Assembly (NCBI GenBank): GCA_963824085.1
Contig: CAWGNT010000019.1
Span: 75,174 to 139,173, forward strand
DNA: 64,000 bases
DNA from: JARRNE01 sp963824085
Lineage (GTDB): Bacteria; Pseudomonadota; Gammaproteobacteria; Chromatiales; Chromatiaceae
Reading direction: 5' to 3'
Position numbers and translations under genes: made by a program
In this document: piece after piece, positions 49,999-58,238 of the stretch
Numbering within the stretch: position 1 is the stretch's first letter
Layout: every line of letters starts with the position of its first letter
The notes under the pieces: model-generated
The model's input: the letters and a program-made list of their open reading frames with translations, nothing else
What the model was told of the DNA's origin: nothing
The model's database searches: none

Positions 49999-51618
49999 CT
50001 ACTCGGTCGATGATCGAATGGCTTCTGAGTTCGCTCGGAAAGCACTCACCAGCCGTCGGGCCTCGGCGATCTCTTCCCGTGTCATGCGCCTGGCGATCAC
50101 GTCCCGACCGTTGCGCGCATCACTAACGCCTTGAGCGGCCGCCAGATTCCACCAGAGGTAGGCTTGCACGTAGTCCCTCGCCACGCCGTCACCGTTAGCA
50201 TAAGCGAGTCCGAGGTTGTATTGGCCGTCTGCATCGCCTTGCGCGGCTGCCTTGCGAAACCAGCCTAAAGCCTTCGCCTTGTCACCCTTGACGCCCTCTC
50301 CATGCGCATAGGCCACCCCGAGGGCGTTTTGGGCCACCGCAACCCCCTGCGCCGCAGCCTTCTCGTACCAGCGCGCAGCCTCTCCGGCGTCTCGCCGCAC
50401 GCCCCTCCCTTTGCTATAGGCGACGCCAAGGTTGTACTGAGCCGACGCAAAGTTCTGCTCCGCAGCATGGCGATACCAGTAGGCAGCCTTCGCGGCGTCT
50501 CGCCGGACACCGTCACCGCGCTCGTACATCAGGCCCAAGTTGTACTCGGCATCCGCAAAACCCTGCTCGGCTGCCTTGCGGAACCAGCGGGCGGCCTCGA
50601 TCGCGTCCGGTGGGACGCCCTCCCCATTGAGGTACATGCCGCCTAGGTTGTTCTGGGCTGCCGGATCACCCTGGTCTGCCGCCTTGCGGAACCAGCGTGT
50701 TGCCTCCGCCTCATCTCGCGCAACACCCTCGCCAGTGCCGTACATGACGCCCAAGTTGAATTGGGCCTCCGCATTGCCCTGCTCCGCGGCCTTGCGGTAC
50801 CAGCGCGCGGCCTCGACAGTATCTCGCGGAACGCCCCTCCCGCCGTCGTACAGCAGTCCAAGGGCGTACTGGGCATCCGCAAGCCCGCGCTCGGCCGCCT
50901 CGCGGTACCAGCGCGCGGCCTCGGTGTCGTCCCGAGGGACACCCTTTCCCTCGAAGTACATCTGGGCCAAATTGGATTGCGCGACGACGCTTCCATGTTC
51001 CGCTGCCCGACGCCACCACCGGGCGGCCTCGACATAATCTTGCGCCATACCCGAGCCGAGGTCGTACATGGTCGCGAGCCACTCTTGTGCGTAAGTCGAC
51101 CCGTGCTCGGCGGCCTTGCGACACCAGTGGGCCGCGTCGCCAGCTTGCTCTAGCAGCGCATGAATTGTTTCCCGGAACGTCCCCTGGACAAAGAACAAAC
51201 AGAGCGCATCCTCCGCCCTAGCATCTCCCCTCCCAGCGGCACCTTGGTACCAGCGGACGGCCTCGGCATCATCCTGCGAGACGCCCTGCCCCTTCGCGTA
51301 CATCTCCGCCAAATGAAACTGAGCAACTGCGTCGCCCTGCTCGGCCAAACGCTGAAAGATTTCCCGCGCCTTCGCGTAGTCGCCATTGCGCAATGCCTCC
51401 AGCCCAATCGCCAAGTCCCCTTTCCGTAACGCATCGAGAGCCCGGTTCCGGCTTATCGCCGGGCGCTCGGACAGGGCTGCCAACTCGATAAAGGCCGCGC
51501 CGTTCAAAGCACCCGCCAAGGGGTCGTTCACCGTGACTGCGGCGGCGTACCGCACTGCTCCCCCGGTGCATGTGACAAAGGCAACGGTCAACCAGAAACG
51601 ACCGCCACGTCGGTCCAT
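49999..51618 (-). CDS. Sel1-repeat protein
   Basis: About 539 residues. An N-terminal hydrophobic segment suggests export. At least eleven Sel1/TPR-like repeats of ~36 residues follow with the consensus A-x-x-Y-x-L-G-x-x-Y-x-x-G-x-G-V, e.g. AQYALGLLYDGGRGVPRDTV and AQFNLGVMYGTGEGVARDEA, ending in RRMTREEIAEARRLVSAF. Sel1 proteins are protein-protein scaffolds, often for envelope or signalling complexes. Long near-identical repeats explain the many mirror open frames here. Confidence 0.85.
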   Translation of the reverse strand: MDRRGGRFWLTVAFVTCTGGAVRYAAAVTVNDPLAGALNGAAFIELAALSERPAISRNRALDALRKGDLAIGLEALRNGDYAKAREIFQRLAEQGDAVAQFHLAEMYAKGQGVSQDDAEAVRWYQGAAGRGDARAEDALCLFFVQGTFRETIHALLEQAGDAAHWCRKAAEHGSTYAQEWLATMYDLGSGMAQDYVEAARWWRRAAEHGSVVAQSNLAQMYFEGKGVPRDDTEAARWYREAAERGLADAQYALGLLYDGGRGVPRDTVEAARWYRKAAEQGNAEAQFNLGVMYGTGEGVARDEAEATRWFRKAADQGDPAAQNNLGGMYLNGEGVPPDAIEAARWFRKAAEQGFADAEYNLGLMYERGDGVRRDAAKAAYWYRHAAEQNFASAQYNLGVAYSKGRGVRRDAGEAARWYEKAAAQGVAVAQNALGVAYAHGEGVKGDKAKALGWFRKAAAQGDADGQYNLGLAYANGDGVARDYVQAYLWWNLAAAQGVSDARNGRDVIARRMTREEIAEARRLVSAFRANSEAIRSSTE

Positions 51619-52379
51619 AGCTTCGCCCGCACTCCAGTCTTTCAATAAGGTACAGCGCCTCTTTAAAGCCGCCTATCGGTCCTCGCCAAGAACGTCCCAT
51701 GCCAAAATTGCACCAATCCCCTTCGATCAAGCACCCGACGCGAATCCTAATGACTGGATGGGGACAGCTTCCCTCCCGGACAACTGGCTTTGCAACGTGT
51801 CCGTCGTGTGCACCCGACACCCGTGAACTCCTTCTTCTCCTTCGGCAGTCAAGCGATACACACAGCCTGGCAGCTTCGGCCGTCCGCTCGGGCCATATCG
51901 CCACGCATTGTTTCCCCACGGGTAGAAAGATAGCCGTTGGGCGTCCCCCGCATCATTTCGGCAACGCTCAGGCCGCACCATGCATCTCTGACAGAGCTGA
52001 ATGCAGATCCGCAATCTGGTCTGCCGTGGGTGCCAACGAGCCTTTCAACGGCGCAACTTCCTACCCGAATTTTCGCGTACTGCATATTATTTCGCAGTCC
52101 TTTGCTAAGTTACAGCACGTAACACATCGGATTAGGGGAATTTTGTGAGATCAAATCACCTAAGAATATCGCCAGCGCCCTGGCCGCCATCGGCGTCTGA
52201 ATTCCCGGCGCCGGTGCTTATGATCACAGCTCCGGCGGCTGCCCGCGCTCGCCAAAGGCACACATCGCCCGCTACGGCCCCATCGCTACGCCCAGCACCC
52301 GGACTTTGGCAGGACCCTGTGCGGAACGGCGCTGCAGGTTGACGGCCTCAAGCGCCATCCGCATAATCTCGGACGTTAC
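51619..52379. other. Intergenic region before tRNA-Arg
   Basis: No supported gene. The part 52060-52165 is clearly richer in AT than its surroundings and may hold the tRNA promoter or a foreign fragment. Open frames on either strand lack motifs. No repeat of the tRNA 3' end is present here. Confidence 0.4.
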
Positions 52380-52456
52380 GCGCCCGTAGCTCAGTTGGAT
52401 AGAGTACCTGGCTACGAACCAGGGGGTCGGGAGTTCGAATCTCTCCGGGCGCGCCA
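52380..52456 (+). tRNA. tRNA-Arg (ACG)
   Basis: A 77-nt cloverleaf. The acceptor GCGCCCG pairs with CGGGCGC; the D arm is GCTC...GAGT; the anticodon stem CCTGG/CCAGG holds the loop CTACGAA with anticodon ACG; the T arm is GGGAG-TTCGAAT-CTCTC. CCA is encoded (52454-52456). The ACG anticodon would be edited to ICG to read CGU/CGC/CGA. Its 3' end is a typical integration site, and an integrase gene starts 54 bases downstream. Confidence 0.95.
52430..52456. other. Probable left attachment site (tRNA 3' end)
   Basis: The T-arm and acceptor 3' half of tRNA-Arg abut the integrase gene, the classical arrangement for tyrosine-recombinase islands. The second att copy is not in this window, so the island must run beyond base 64000. 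Exact core limits cannot be set without attR. Confidence 0.55.
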
Positions 52457-52509
52457 ATTTTCAATGACTTAGCCGTCTCCCTCCGATCTCTCCTCTCCCT
52501 CACGTGACT

Positions 52510-53577
52510 CTAACGTGACTCGTCGCCCTCCAAAAGGGCGAGCGCTGCGCGGACGTTCTCAGGCGCTAAGTGCGCATACCGTTCCGTCATCTTGATCGTG
52601 CTGTGGCCAAGCACGTCGCGCACCTCGGTCAGCGGCACCCCGGCCTGGACCAGCCAAGCCGCACAGGTGTGACGCAGGTCGTGAAAGCGAAAGTCGGTGA
52701 TACCGGCCCGCTCGCACGCTGTCCCGAAGCTGCGCTGCACGCTCGCAATGCGCGCGCCTTTGGCGTCGCAAAATACCCACGGCGCGTCCGGACAGTGCTC
52801 CGCACGAAACCGCGCCCGATTGAGCAGGGCGTGGCGGGCGACAGCATTGATCGGCACCGTGCGGCGCTTCCCCGCCTTCGTGTGGCGACCCTCCAGGTAG
52901 ATAATTGCTGTCTGCAGATCCACCCGGGCCCATTCCAGTCCTAGCAGCTCACCGCGGCGCATGCCGGTATGCAGCGCCAACTGGATGAGCGGTGCAAGGT
53001 GCGGGGCCATCGGTTCGGCGTCCGCCGCTCGCACCAGGGACAACGCTTCCGGGCGGGTTAGCCAGCGCAGCCGGCCTTCCGGTTCCTTCAGCATGCGCCC
53101 AACGACCGGATTGGGGAGAGCCCAGCCCAGGTCGCGCACCGCAAAATTGATTGCGGCGGAGAGCACCTCCAGCTCCCGATTCACCGTGGCGTTCGACACC
53201 CCGTCGCCCTTGCGCTTCTGGACGTAAGACGTGATGTCGGTCGCCGCGAACGTTTTCATCACCTTTTCGCTGAAGGTCTGCTTGAGCCGCCATACGTGCA
53301 GACGCACCACGTCCTCCCTACGCCGCTGGCCCTCCGTCGCAAGTAGATACGCCACCATCAGTTCGTCGAAGGTATGCGAGGACGCCCCGTCCTGCGTACC
53401 CGACAGCGTTTCCAGCCGCCACGTGGCTAAGACGTCGATCGCTTCCCGGCGATCCGCTTTTCCAGTAGAGCGTCTAACGCGTGCGCCGCTTTCATCGATG
53501 AAAGACGCCCACCAGTAGGGGGAGTCGGGCCGGCGATAGACGCCATCCTGATCCCTCGATTTGCGCTTCTTCGGCAT
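52510..53577 (-). CDS. int: Tyrosine site-specific integrase
   Basis: 355 residues. The N-terminal SAM-like/core-binding domain reads SHTFDELMVAYLLATEGQRR. Catalytic residues are Arg in HTGMRRGELLGLEW, His-x-x-Arg in FHDLRHTCAAWLVQ and the nucleophile Tyr in MTERYAHLAPE. ATG at 53577 (MPKKRKSRD) is chosen because the upstream extension has no conservation. It integrates or excises the island at the adjacent tRNA-Arg. Confidence 0.88.
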   Translation of the reverse strand: MPKKRKSRDQDGVYRRPDSPYWWASFIDESGARVRRSTGKADRREAIDVLATWRLETLSGTQDGASSHTFDELMVAYLLATEGQRRREDVVRLHVWRLKQTFSEKVMKTFAATDITSYVQKRKGDGVSNATVNRELEVLSAAINFAVRDLGWALPNPVVGRMLKEPEGRLRWLTRPEALSLVRAADAEPMAPHLAPLIQLALHTGMRRGELLGLEWARVDLQTAIIYLEGRHTKAGKRRTVPINAVARHALLNRARFRAEHCPDAPWVFCDAKGARIASVQRSFGTACERAGITDFRFHDLRHTCAAWLVQAGVPLTEVRDVLGHSTIKMTERYAHLAPENVRAALALLEGDESR

Positions 53578-53816
53578 GTGCTTTTCTCCCGCACACCCGG
53601 CCCCGCGCAGACCGAATTTTGCGCCTCCTGCGCCAACCGGTCCACATAGAAGCGAACCGAGGCCACACTCACGAGGAGTCGCCTTCCAACGCGCCGCGGC
53701 TCGAGCTCGCCACGTTCCAGCAATCGGCGGACAGTACGCGTCGAGACCCCGCCAAGCTGGCGCGCCGCCTCCTCGAGGGACCAGAGCAAGGTCTCGGTCA
53801 CGGCGCACCCATGCAT
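53427..53816 (-). CDS. Excisionase-like winged-HTH protein
   Basis: The recognisable part is a MerR/excisionase-type HTH (LLWSLEEAARQLGGVSTRTV, RRLLERGELEPRRVGRRLLV) with SVASVRFYVDRLA. Such small proteins bend DNA to direct integrase. The open frame continues 151 bases into the integrase gene in another phase; the last ~50 residues look unnatural, so a missed stop from a base error is possible. Start ATG at 53816. Confidence 0.6.
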   Translation of the reverse strand: MHGCAVTETLLWSLEEAARQLGGVSTRTVRRLLERGELEPRRVGRRLLVSVASVRFYVDRLAQEAQNSVCAGPGVREKSTCRRSANRGIRMASIAGPTPPTGGRLSSMKAAHALDALLEKRIAGKRSTS

Positions 53817-54005
53817 TTGAGGGGGAACCACGAACAATTGCGCGAACCGCAGGCTTGCGCGACGGGCCCGCAGAATGGAGCGCGCCCACCGTTCCGTCGC
53901 TCTCGGATGCGCTGGCCAGGGCCCATCTTTGCCGGCGCGCTCACGATGTCGTGCAGAGTCCACATGGTTCGCCGACTGAGGGGCGCCGCTGCGCCGTCAA
54001 CCGTC

Positions 54006-54281
54006 TCAGTCCGGAGAGAACTGCACATGGAAGCGCGGGCGAAACAGCAGCAACGGGGACTGTGCCAGGCGCTGTAGCTCCAAGATCGACGCGTCGCGCA
54101 AGGCCGCCACGGCCTTCCCGTCTAGCCCAAAGAGCCAGGCGGCCTTACGAAGGTCCGACCCAGCCGCCTCGCGCGCTTTCAGAAGCCAGCTGAGGTTCAG
54201 GGCGAGGATGTCCGGATCGAGCCCGCCGTTGGCCACTGCTCGCGGTCCGTAACCGTTACGCGAAGGCAGCGATTTCGTCAT
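54006..54281 (-). CDS. FlhD-like transcriptional activator
   Basis: 91 residues. The stretch ILALNLSWLLKAREAAG, then KAAWLFGLDGKAVAALRD, then LELQRLAQSPLLLFRPRFH follows the FlhD pattern (NLSYLLLAQRLI, ASAMFRLGI, LPQMVKLAETNQLVCHFRF). In SXT- and IncA/C-type elements FlhCD homologues (SetCD, AcaCD) are master activators of conjugation. No FlhC-like partner is seen nearby. Chromosomal motility context is absent, so an element-borne role is likely. Confidence 0.65.
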   Translation of the reverse strand: MTKSLPSRNGYGPRAVANGGLDPDILALNLSWLLKAREAAGSDLRKAAWLFGLDGKAVAALRDASILELQRLAQSPLLLFRPRFHVQFSPD

Positions 54282-54296
54282 AACATAAGCCTCAAA

Positions 54297-54352
54297 GAGC
54301 GCATATCCGCTCCTATAGTGCTAGACTACGCTTCAAACAACGGATACGTCAA
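54297..54352 (-). promoter_or_regulatory. Promoter and palindromic operator of the FlhD-like gene
   Basis: On the minus strand TTGACG (54347-54352) and TAGTCT (54323-54328) are spaced by 18 bases. A palindrome GAGCGCATATCCGCTC lies at 54297-54312, and the related half-site AACGGATACG overlaps the -35 region. The divergent XRE repressor could bind these half-sites. Confidence 0.4.
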
Positions 54353-54429
54353 GACAGATTCATCTCGCATTGCAAGACTCCTCCATCAATGACAATGCGC
54401 CAGTCGCGAACTGGTCGGAGTAGAGCCGA

Positions 54430-54897
54430 ATGGATACAGAGAATTCAGCGACCAACGACAGCCAGATGCACTGGGATCACGAGGCGTTCGCAGAGCGACT
54501 GAAGAGCGTCAAGGGGTATCAGTCGACGAACGCATTCGCGCGAAGGTGCGGGATCTCGGAGAGCGTCTTCCGCAAGTATCTCGCCGGCGTCAGCGTGCCG
54601 GGGGCGGACAAGCTCGTGGACATCGCCCGGGTCGCGGGCGTCTCCCTCGTCTGGCTAGCCACCGGTACCGGAAGCGCGCAGGGCAGCGAGCCGGACGCAT
54701 TTAAGCAAGCCGCGGGGATCGATGAGACACTGCTTGAGGCCATCATCGATTCCGTTGACGGGGGACTGAGGGAGCTCGGCGGCGAGCTCCCTCCGGCCAA
54801 GAAGGCGAAGCTGGTCGCGACCATCTACCGTATTTACCAATCGGGAGGCGAGGCCCGCAGAGCTCCCGTCCTGGAGCTGGTCAAGCTTGCAATGTAG
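54430..54897 (+). CDS. XRE-family repressor
   Basis: 155 residues. The HTH lies at residues ~20-75: FAERLKSVKGYQSTNAFARR, CGISESVFRKYLAGVSVPGA and LVDIARVAGVSLVWLATGTG. The C-terminal ~80 residues are helical (IDETLLEAIIDSVDGGL) with no peptidase Ser/Lys, so it is not a self-cleaving SetR/CI type. It is divergent from the FlhD-like gene and probably controls the switch between quiet and active states of the island. Confidence 0.75.
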   Translation: MDTENSATNDSQMHWDHEAFAERLKSVKGYQSTNAFARRCGISESVFRKYLAGVSVPGADKLVDIARVAGVSLVWLATGTGSAQGSEPDAFKQAAGIDETLLEAIIDSVDGGLRELGGELPPAKKAKLVATIYRIYQSGGEARRAPVLELVKLAM

Positions 54898-55049
54898 CGA
54901 GCGTCCCGCGTTTTCAGCCGGTGCCTTCCGGATCGCCCGGAAAGCGTGACGGATTTCACTGGCATCGCAGCACGCTTGTGCTGATACTTGCAGGAATCCT
55001 GTAGATTCAAGACGTTCGATAACGATGCCAGAGGTTCGTGAAAGCTAAG

Positions 55050-55448
55050 ATGGATAACACACGGGCACAGATCCTCTCCGCTATGAAGAGCGTTGCCGAC
55101 GACATTAGCCCCCGGTCGCTGGAGACTGCCACCCGTGCACAGGGCGTCAACGTCGATATCGGCGGGATCAACTTGAGGCAAGTGTTGTCAGAGCGAACGG
55201 ACGGACCGCGTGACGAACGCGCGTCGGCGCCAATCGGTCCTCCCCCCGAAGAACGCAGACGGGATTGTCAGCGCCGCAGCATCCTGCGTCTTCTGGGCAT
55301 CTTCCTGACCTTCATGGCGATCCTGCCGCTCTACCTGGTGGACATCCTTCCCGATGCGATCGACAGCATCGCCCTGTGGATCGGGTTTGTCTCATTGGTC
55401 GGCGGCATGGTGAGCTTCGCAACCATTTCGGTCTACGAGAACTCCTGA
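55050..55448 (+). CDS. Hypothetical two-TM protein
   Basis: 132 residues. A soluble N-terminal half (NTRAQILSAMKSVADDISPR, VNVDIGGINLRQVLSER) is followed by two TM helices: ILRLLGIFLTFMAILPLYLV and IALWIGFVSLVGGMVSFATI. A GTG four codons upstream is an alternative start. No family recognised. It lies between the repressor and the DUF1845-like gene within the island. Confidence 0.5.
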   Translation: MDNTRAQILSAMKSVADDISPRSLETATRAQGVNVDIGGINLRQVLSERTDGPRDERASAPIGPPPEERRRDCQRRSILRLLGIFLTFMAILPLYLVDILPDAIDSIALWIGFVSLVGGMVSFATISVYENS

Positions 55449-55522
55449 CATTAGCCACTGGACGCCATCGCGCAGCCATGCATTGAGGGGGGGCTTGGCG
55501 GTTATGCCCGGTGTCACTGCAA

Positions 55523-56185
55523 TCACGCGCTGGCGCCGGCCGTTGAGGACCCCGCCATCACATCTTCCATGTCCTCGGCATCGTGCGCCTGTGCGGAAGC
55601 TTCCTCGGAGACTGCTTCGGCGACCTGCGGCGCTTGCGTCCCCGCCAGCTCATCACCCTTCCCTCGCGCGCGCGCGGATGCCCGAGCGCGCCGCTCCAGC
55701 TCGATGATCGCGCGGCCCGCGCGCAGCACCCGCAGCCGCCATTCATAGGCGCCCTGGGCGCGCTGCTTGTTGGTGAGGACCCCGGTAAGCCACAGGGCGT
55801 CCATGACCGTCATCAGCCGGTCGAGCTCTTCGATGAGCGCCGTGTACTGGGCAAGCTGGGGGGAGGAGATATGAACTGTCACCTGCCGCGGGTTGGTGTA
55901 ACGGGGGGTCGCGGTGATGCCGTTGGCTTCGCGAAGTTGGGCAAGCCTTGCGTGCTCGGCGCGAAGCTCGCCGGCCAAGGTCTCGATGCGTTGACCGACG
56001 ACGGCCTCGACCTGATCCATCTGCGCATCATCACCGATGATGCGAAGCACCACGTCGATGCCGTAGAGGGCGCGCACCACCAGCAGGAAGCCGCGCTCGA
56101 GGAGCCGCTGGGCGTGGTGGCTGCGGATGGTGATGGTCTGGTCGAAGACCGGGCGGCTGAACGACGGCCGGGCCGCAGGAGGCAT
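55523..56185 (-). CDS. DUF1845-like integrative-element protein
   Basis: 220 residues. SHHAQRLLERGFLLVVRALY, then VVLRIIGDDAQMDQVEAVVG, RYTNPRQVTVHISSPQLAQY and DRLMTVMDALWLTGVLTNKQ match, as far as I recall, the DUF1845 family that is frequent in PFGI/SXT-type elements. The C-terminal tail is acidic and low-complexity. ATG at 56185 precedes the conserved block. Its role in the element is unknown; it is divergent from the recombination operon. Confidence 0.65.
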   Translation of the reverse strand: MPPAARPSFSRPVFDQTITIRSHHAQRLLERGFLLVVRALYGIDVVLRIIGDDAQMDQVEAVVGQRIETLAGELRAEHARLAQLREANGITATPRYTNPRQVTVHISSPQLAQYTALIEELDRLMTVMDALWLTGVLTNKQRAQGAYEWRLRVLRAGRAIIELERRARASARARGKGDELAGTQAPQVAEAVSEEASAQAHDAEDMEDVMAGSSTAGASA

Positions 56186-56251
56186 TGCGTGCTCCGCATC
56201 GGGTGGCAACAGGGGTGAGGTTAACGCAGACGGCCTCCCCTGCCCGCAGCG

Positions 56252-56276
56252 AAAGGTGCCCAAAACGGACACCTTT
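56252..56276. promoter_or_regulatory. Inverted repeat in the divergent region ahead of the ssb operon
   Basis: AAAGGTGCCC and GGACACCTTT form a nearly perfect 10-base inverted repeat (one mismatch) around AAAAC. It lies between the divergently transcribed DUF1845-like and ssb-operon genes, so it is a candidate operator. A terminator is unlikely because nothing needs to end here. Confidence 0.4.
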
Positions 56277-56336
56277 CCCGGTGGTCGCCGCCACTGCACT
56301 TGGCTAGCCTCTGGGGCAGTTGACCCGACTCGTCTT

Positions 56337-56391
56337 TGCGAGCGGCGACAGGCGCAAGCTGAGCGCTTAAAGAAAAGCAGCCCACCGATGA
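56337..56391 (+). promoter_or_regulatory. Conserved upstream module, copy 1
   Basis: A 55-base stretch sharing about 80% identity with 59377-59432. Shared core strings include GAGCGCTT/GGGCGCTT, AGAAAA, CAGCC and CCGATGA. Each copy lies 30-35 bases before a structured leader. Such a duplicated block before separate transcription units suggests a promoter with a common activator site. Confidence 0.5.
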
Positions 56392-56420
56392 GGCGGCGCA
56401 GTGCGCCGCGCTTGACCAAC

Positions 56421-56463
56421 CCCCGCCGGGCAGGCAGCCCCGGTCCGGGGCGCTGCCTCCCGG
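56421..56463 (+). promoter_or_regulatory. Structured leader, copy A (before the small membrane gene and ssb)
   Basis: The outer stem CCGGG plus AGGCAG pairs with CTGCCT plus CCCGG; the apical hairpin is CCCCG-GTC-CGGGG. A CCCCC run directly precedes the outer 5' arm. It ends 24 bases before the ATG at 56487, leaving the GGAGGA ribosome-binding site free. Confidence 0.6.
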
Positions 56464-56486
56464 TCCTTCACCCGGAGGAATCTTCC

Positions 56487-56720
56487 ATGATCGATTTGAT
56501 CGTGCTCGGCCTCATCCTGGCGGGCCTCGCGGCAATCTCCCGCGCCCCGCTGCCCAAGCACGCCGCGGAGACCCCGACCCCACCTGCGGGAGCGCCCGAC
56601 TGGCGGCGCTTCCACAAGCCCACCTATCTGCGTCGCGGCATCGTCCTTACCGATGGGCGGGCGCATGCCACCCGATCCGACGCCCGCCGCAGCGACCCTG
56701 TGAGGAGCACACCATGCTGA
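56487..56720 (+). CDS. Small membrane-anchored island protein
   Basis: 77 residues. It opens with a hydrophobic helix (IDLIVLGLILAGLAAISRAP) followed by a polar tail with PDWRRFHKPTYLRRGIVLTD. GGAGGA lies upstream. The stop overlaps the ssb start by 7 bases, so translation is coupled. No family recognised. Confidence 0.55.
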   Translation: MIDLIVLGLILAGLAAISRAPLPKHAAETPTPPAGAPDWRRFHKPTYLRRGIVLTDGRAHATRSDARRSDPVRSTPC

Positions 56721-57109
56721 ACAAGGCCCAGCTTATCGGCCACCTGGGGCGCGACCCCGAGGTGCGCTACACGGGCGACGGCACCGCCGTCGCGAATCTC
56801 GCACTCGCCACCAACGAGACCTGGAAGGACAAGGAGGGCGCGAAGCAGGAGCGCACCGAATGGCACCGCGTCGTGCTCTTCGCCCGTCTCGCCGAGGTCG
56901 CCGGTCAGTACCTGCAGAAGGGCGCCCTGGTCTACCTCGAGGGGCGCCTGCAGACCCGCAAGTGGCAGAGCGACGACGGACAGGACCGCGCCGTGACGCA
57001 GATCGTCGGCGAGCGCCTGCGCATGCTCGGCGGCAGAGGCGAGCGGGGGACAAAGGGTGCGCCGGTACACGCCGCGGAGCCCGACTTCGACGACGACATC
57101 CCCTTCTGA
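56714..57109 (+). CDS. ssb: Single-stranded DNA-binding protein
   Basis: 131 residues. The OB fold is typical: NKAQLIGHLGRDPEVRYTGD, TAVANLALATNETWKDKEG, TEWHRVVLFARLAEVAGQYL and YLEGRLQTRKWQ. The acidic tail ends DFDDDIPF, which recruits repair partners. It protects ssDNA in element recombination and transfer. The next genes, bet and exo, complete an annealing system as in SXT. Confidence 0.92.
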   Translation: MLNKAQLIGHLGRDPEVRYTGDGTAVANLALATNETWKDKEGAKQERTEWHRVVLFARLAEVAGQYLQKGALVYLEGRLQTRKWQSDDGQDRAVTQIVGERLRMLGGRGERGTKGAPVHAAEPDFDDDIPF

Positions 57110-57142
57110 AGGCGGACATTCACCGCTGAAGCTCAACCCCGA

Positions 57143-57182
57143 GGGGGCATCCGCTGTCCCCGCCCGGGGTCGTGGTGCCCCC
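57143..57182 (+). promoter_or_regulatory. Structured leader, copy B (before bet)
   Basis: GGGGGCA pairs with TGCCCCC; CC and GG extend it across a single bulged T; the apical hairpin is CCCC-GCCC-GGGG. An upstream CCCC (57137-57140) could instead pair with the 5' arm. It ends 19 bases before the bet ATG. Confidence 0.65.
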
Positions 57183-57201
57183 TCCCCGTTTGGAGAACAC
57201 C

Positions 57202-58158
57202 ATGACGACGAGAAAGCGCAACGCGCCGCCTGCGGGCGACGCACAGACATTGCCCAGTGTTCGGATTGCCCAGCCCGAGGAGGCACGCACCGAGCTCGGA
57301 ATCGATTTGGGCACCTGGAAGGTGCTGACCGAGAGCATCTTCCCGAGCGCGCGCACGGCAGAAGGGATTCTGCTCGCGGTGCGCTACTGCCGGGCGAGGA
57401 AGCTCGATATCCTGCGCCGCCCGGTCCATGTGGTCCCCATGTGGTCCAAGACCCTCGCGCGCGAGGTGGAGACCGTGTGGCCAGGGATCGCCGAGGTGCA
57501 GACCACCGCGGCGCGCACCGGCGAGTGGGCCGGCATGGACCCGCCCCGCTTCGGCCCGGATGAGACCCGCACCTTTCGCGGGCGGGTGAAGCGCGAGGAA
57601 GGCTGGGAGGACATCCAGATCACCGTCACCTTCCCCGCCTGGTGCGAGGTCACCGTCTACCGCGTGGTGCAGGGGAGCCGCTGTCCCTTCACCGAGACCG
57701 TGTGGTGGGAGGAGACTTACTCGCGCCTCGGCGGGGTGCGCTCGCAGATGCCGACCGACATGTGGGTCAAGCGCCCGCGCGGGCAGCTTCTCAAATGCGC
57801 CAAGGCGGCATCGCTGCGTGCCGCCTTCCCCGAGGAGGCCGACTACACCGCCGAGGAGATGGCGGGCAAGGTGATCGAGGCCGATGCCCTGCCCATCGAT
57901 CGCGAGTCGGCCGAGGTGATCGAGGCGGGGACCCCGGAGGATGCGACGCCCGCTGACCCGGACGCCCCCATCGCCGAGGACGTCAAAGAGCAGGTCGAGC
58001 GGCTCCTCCTGCGCGCCGCCAAGGTCGGCGCCTGGGGCCAGGCCGAGGAGTACTGCCGCTCCCGCTTCACGGGAGCGCCCTTGCGCTATGCCCTCACCGA
58101 GCTTCGTGCCGCCGAGGCCGCGGCGCTTCGCCAAAAGGCCGAACGCCAGGCGGCTTAA
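57202..58158 (+). CDS. bet: Bet/RecT-family ssDNA-annealing recombinase
   Basis: 318 residues. Family segments include TAEGILLAVRYCRARKLDIL, RRPVHVVPMWSK, ITVTFPAWCEVTVYRVVQG, FTETVWWEETYSRLGG and DMWVKRPRGQLLKCAKAASL. It anneals complementary single strands, working with the exonuclease downstream. ATG at 57202 has GGAG upstream; a GTG 10 codons earlier is inferior. In SXT this gene also follows ssb. Confidence 0.88.
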   Translation: MTTRKRNAPPAGDAQTLPSVRIAQPEEARTELGIDLGTWKVLTESIFPSARTAEGILLAVRYCRARKLDILRRPVHVVPMWSKTLAREVETVWPGIAEVQTTAARTGEWAGMDPPRFGPDETRTFRGRVKREEGWEDIQITVTFPAWCEVTVYRVVQGSRCPFTETVWWEETYSRLGGVRSQMPTDMWVKRPRGQLLKCAKAASLRAAFPEEADYTAEEMAGKVIEADALPIDRESAEVIEAGTPEDATPADPDAPIAEDVKEQVERLLLRAAKVGAWGQAEEYCRSRFTGAPLRYALTELRAAEAAALRQKAERQAA

Positions 58159-58180
58159 GCCGTATCCCATTCACCCCACC

Positions 58181-58217
58181 GGGGCGCATCCGCCCCGTCG
58201 GGGCTGTGGTGCGCCCC
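58181..58217 (+). promoter_or_regulatory. Structured leader, copy C (before exo)
   Basis: GGGGCGCA pairs with TGCGCCCC, extended by CC/GG over one bulged T; the apical hairpin is GCCCC-GTC-GGGGC. Upstream CCCC (58175-58178) offers the alternative pairing. It ends 21 bases before the exo ATG; this is the clearest copy. Confidence 0.7.
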
Positions 58218-58238
58218 TGATTCCAGGAGTCACCACCC

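Noticed and set aside
50302..51153. Plus-strand frames with repetitive sequence opposite the Sel1 gene
   Set aside because: The repetition is the mirror of the Sel1 repeats.
49999..51618. CRISPR-like periodicity near 50-51.6 kb
   Set aside because: The ~108-base period is the coding repeat of Sel1 units; there are no spacers or short palindromic repeats.
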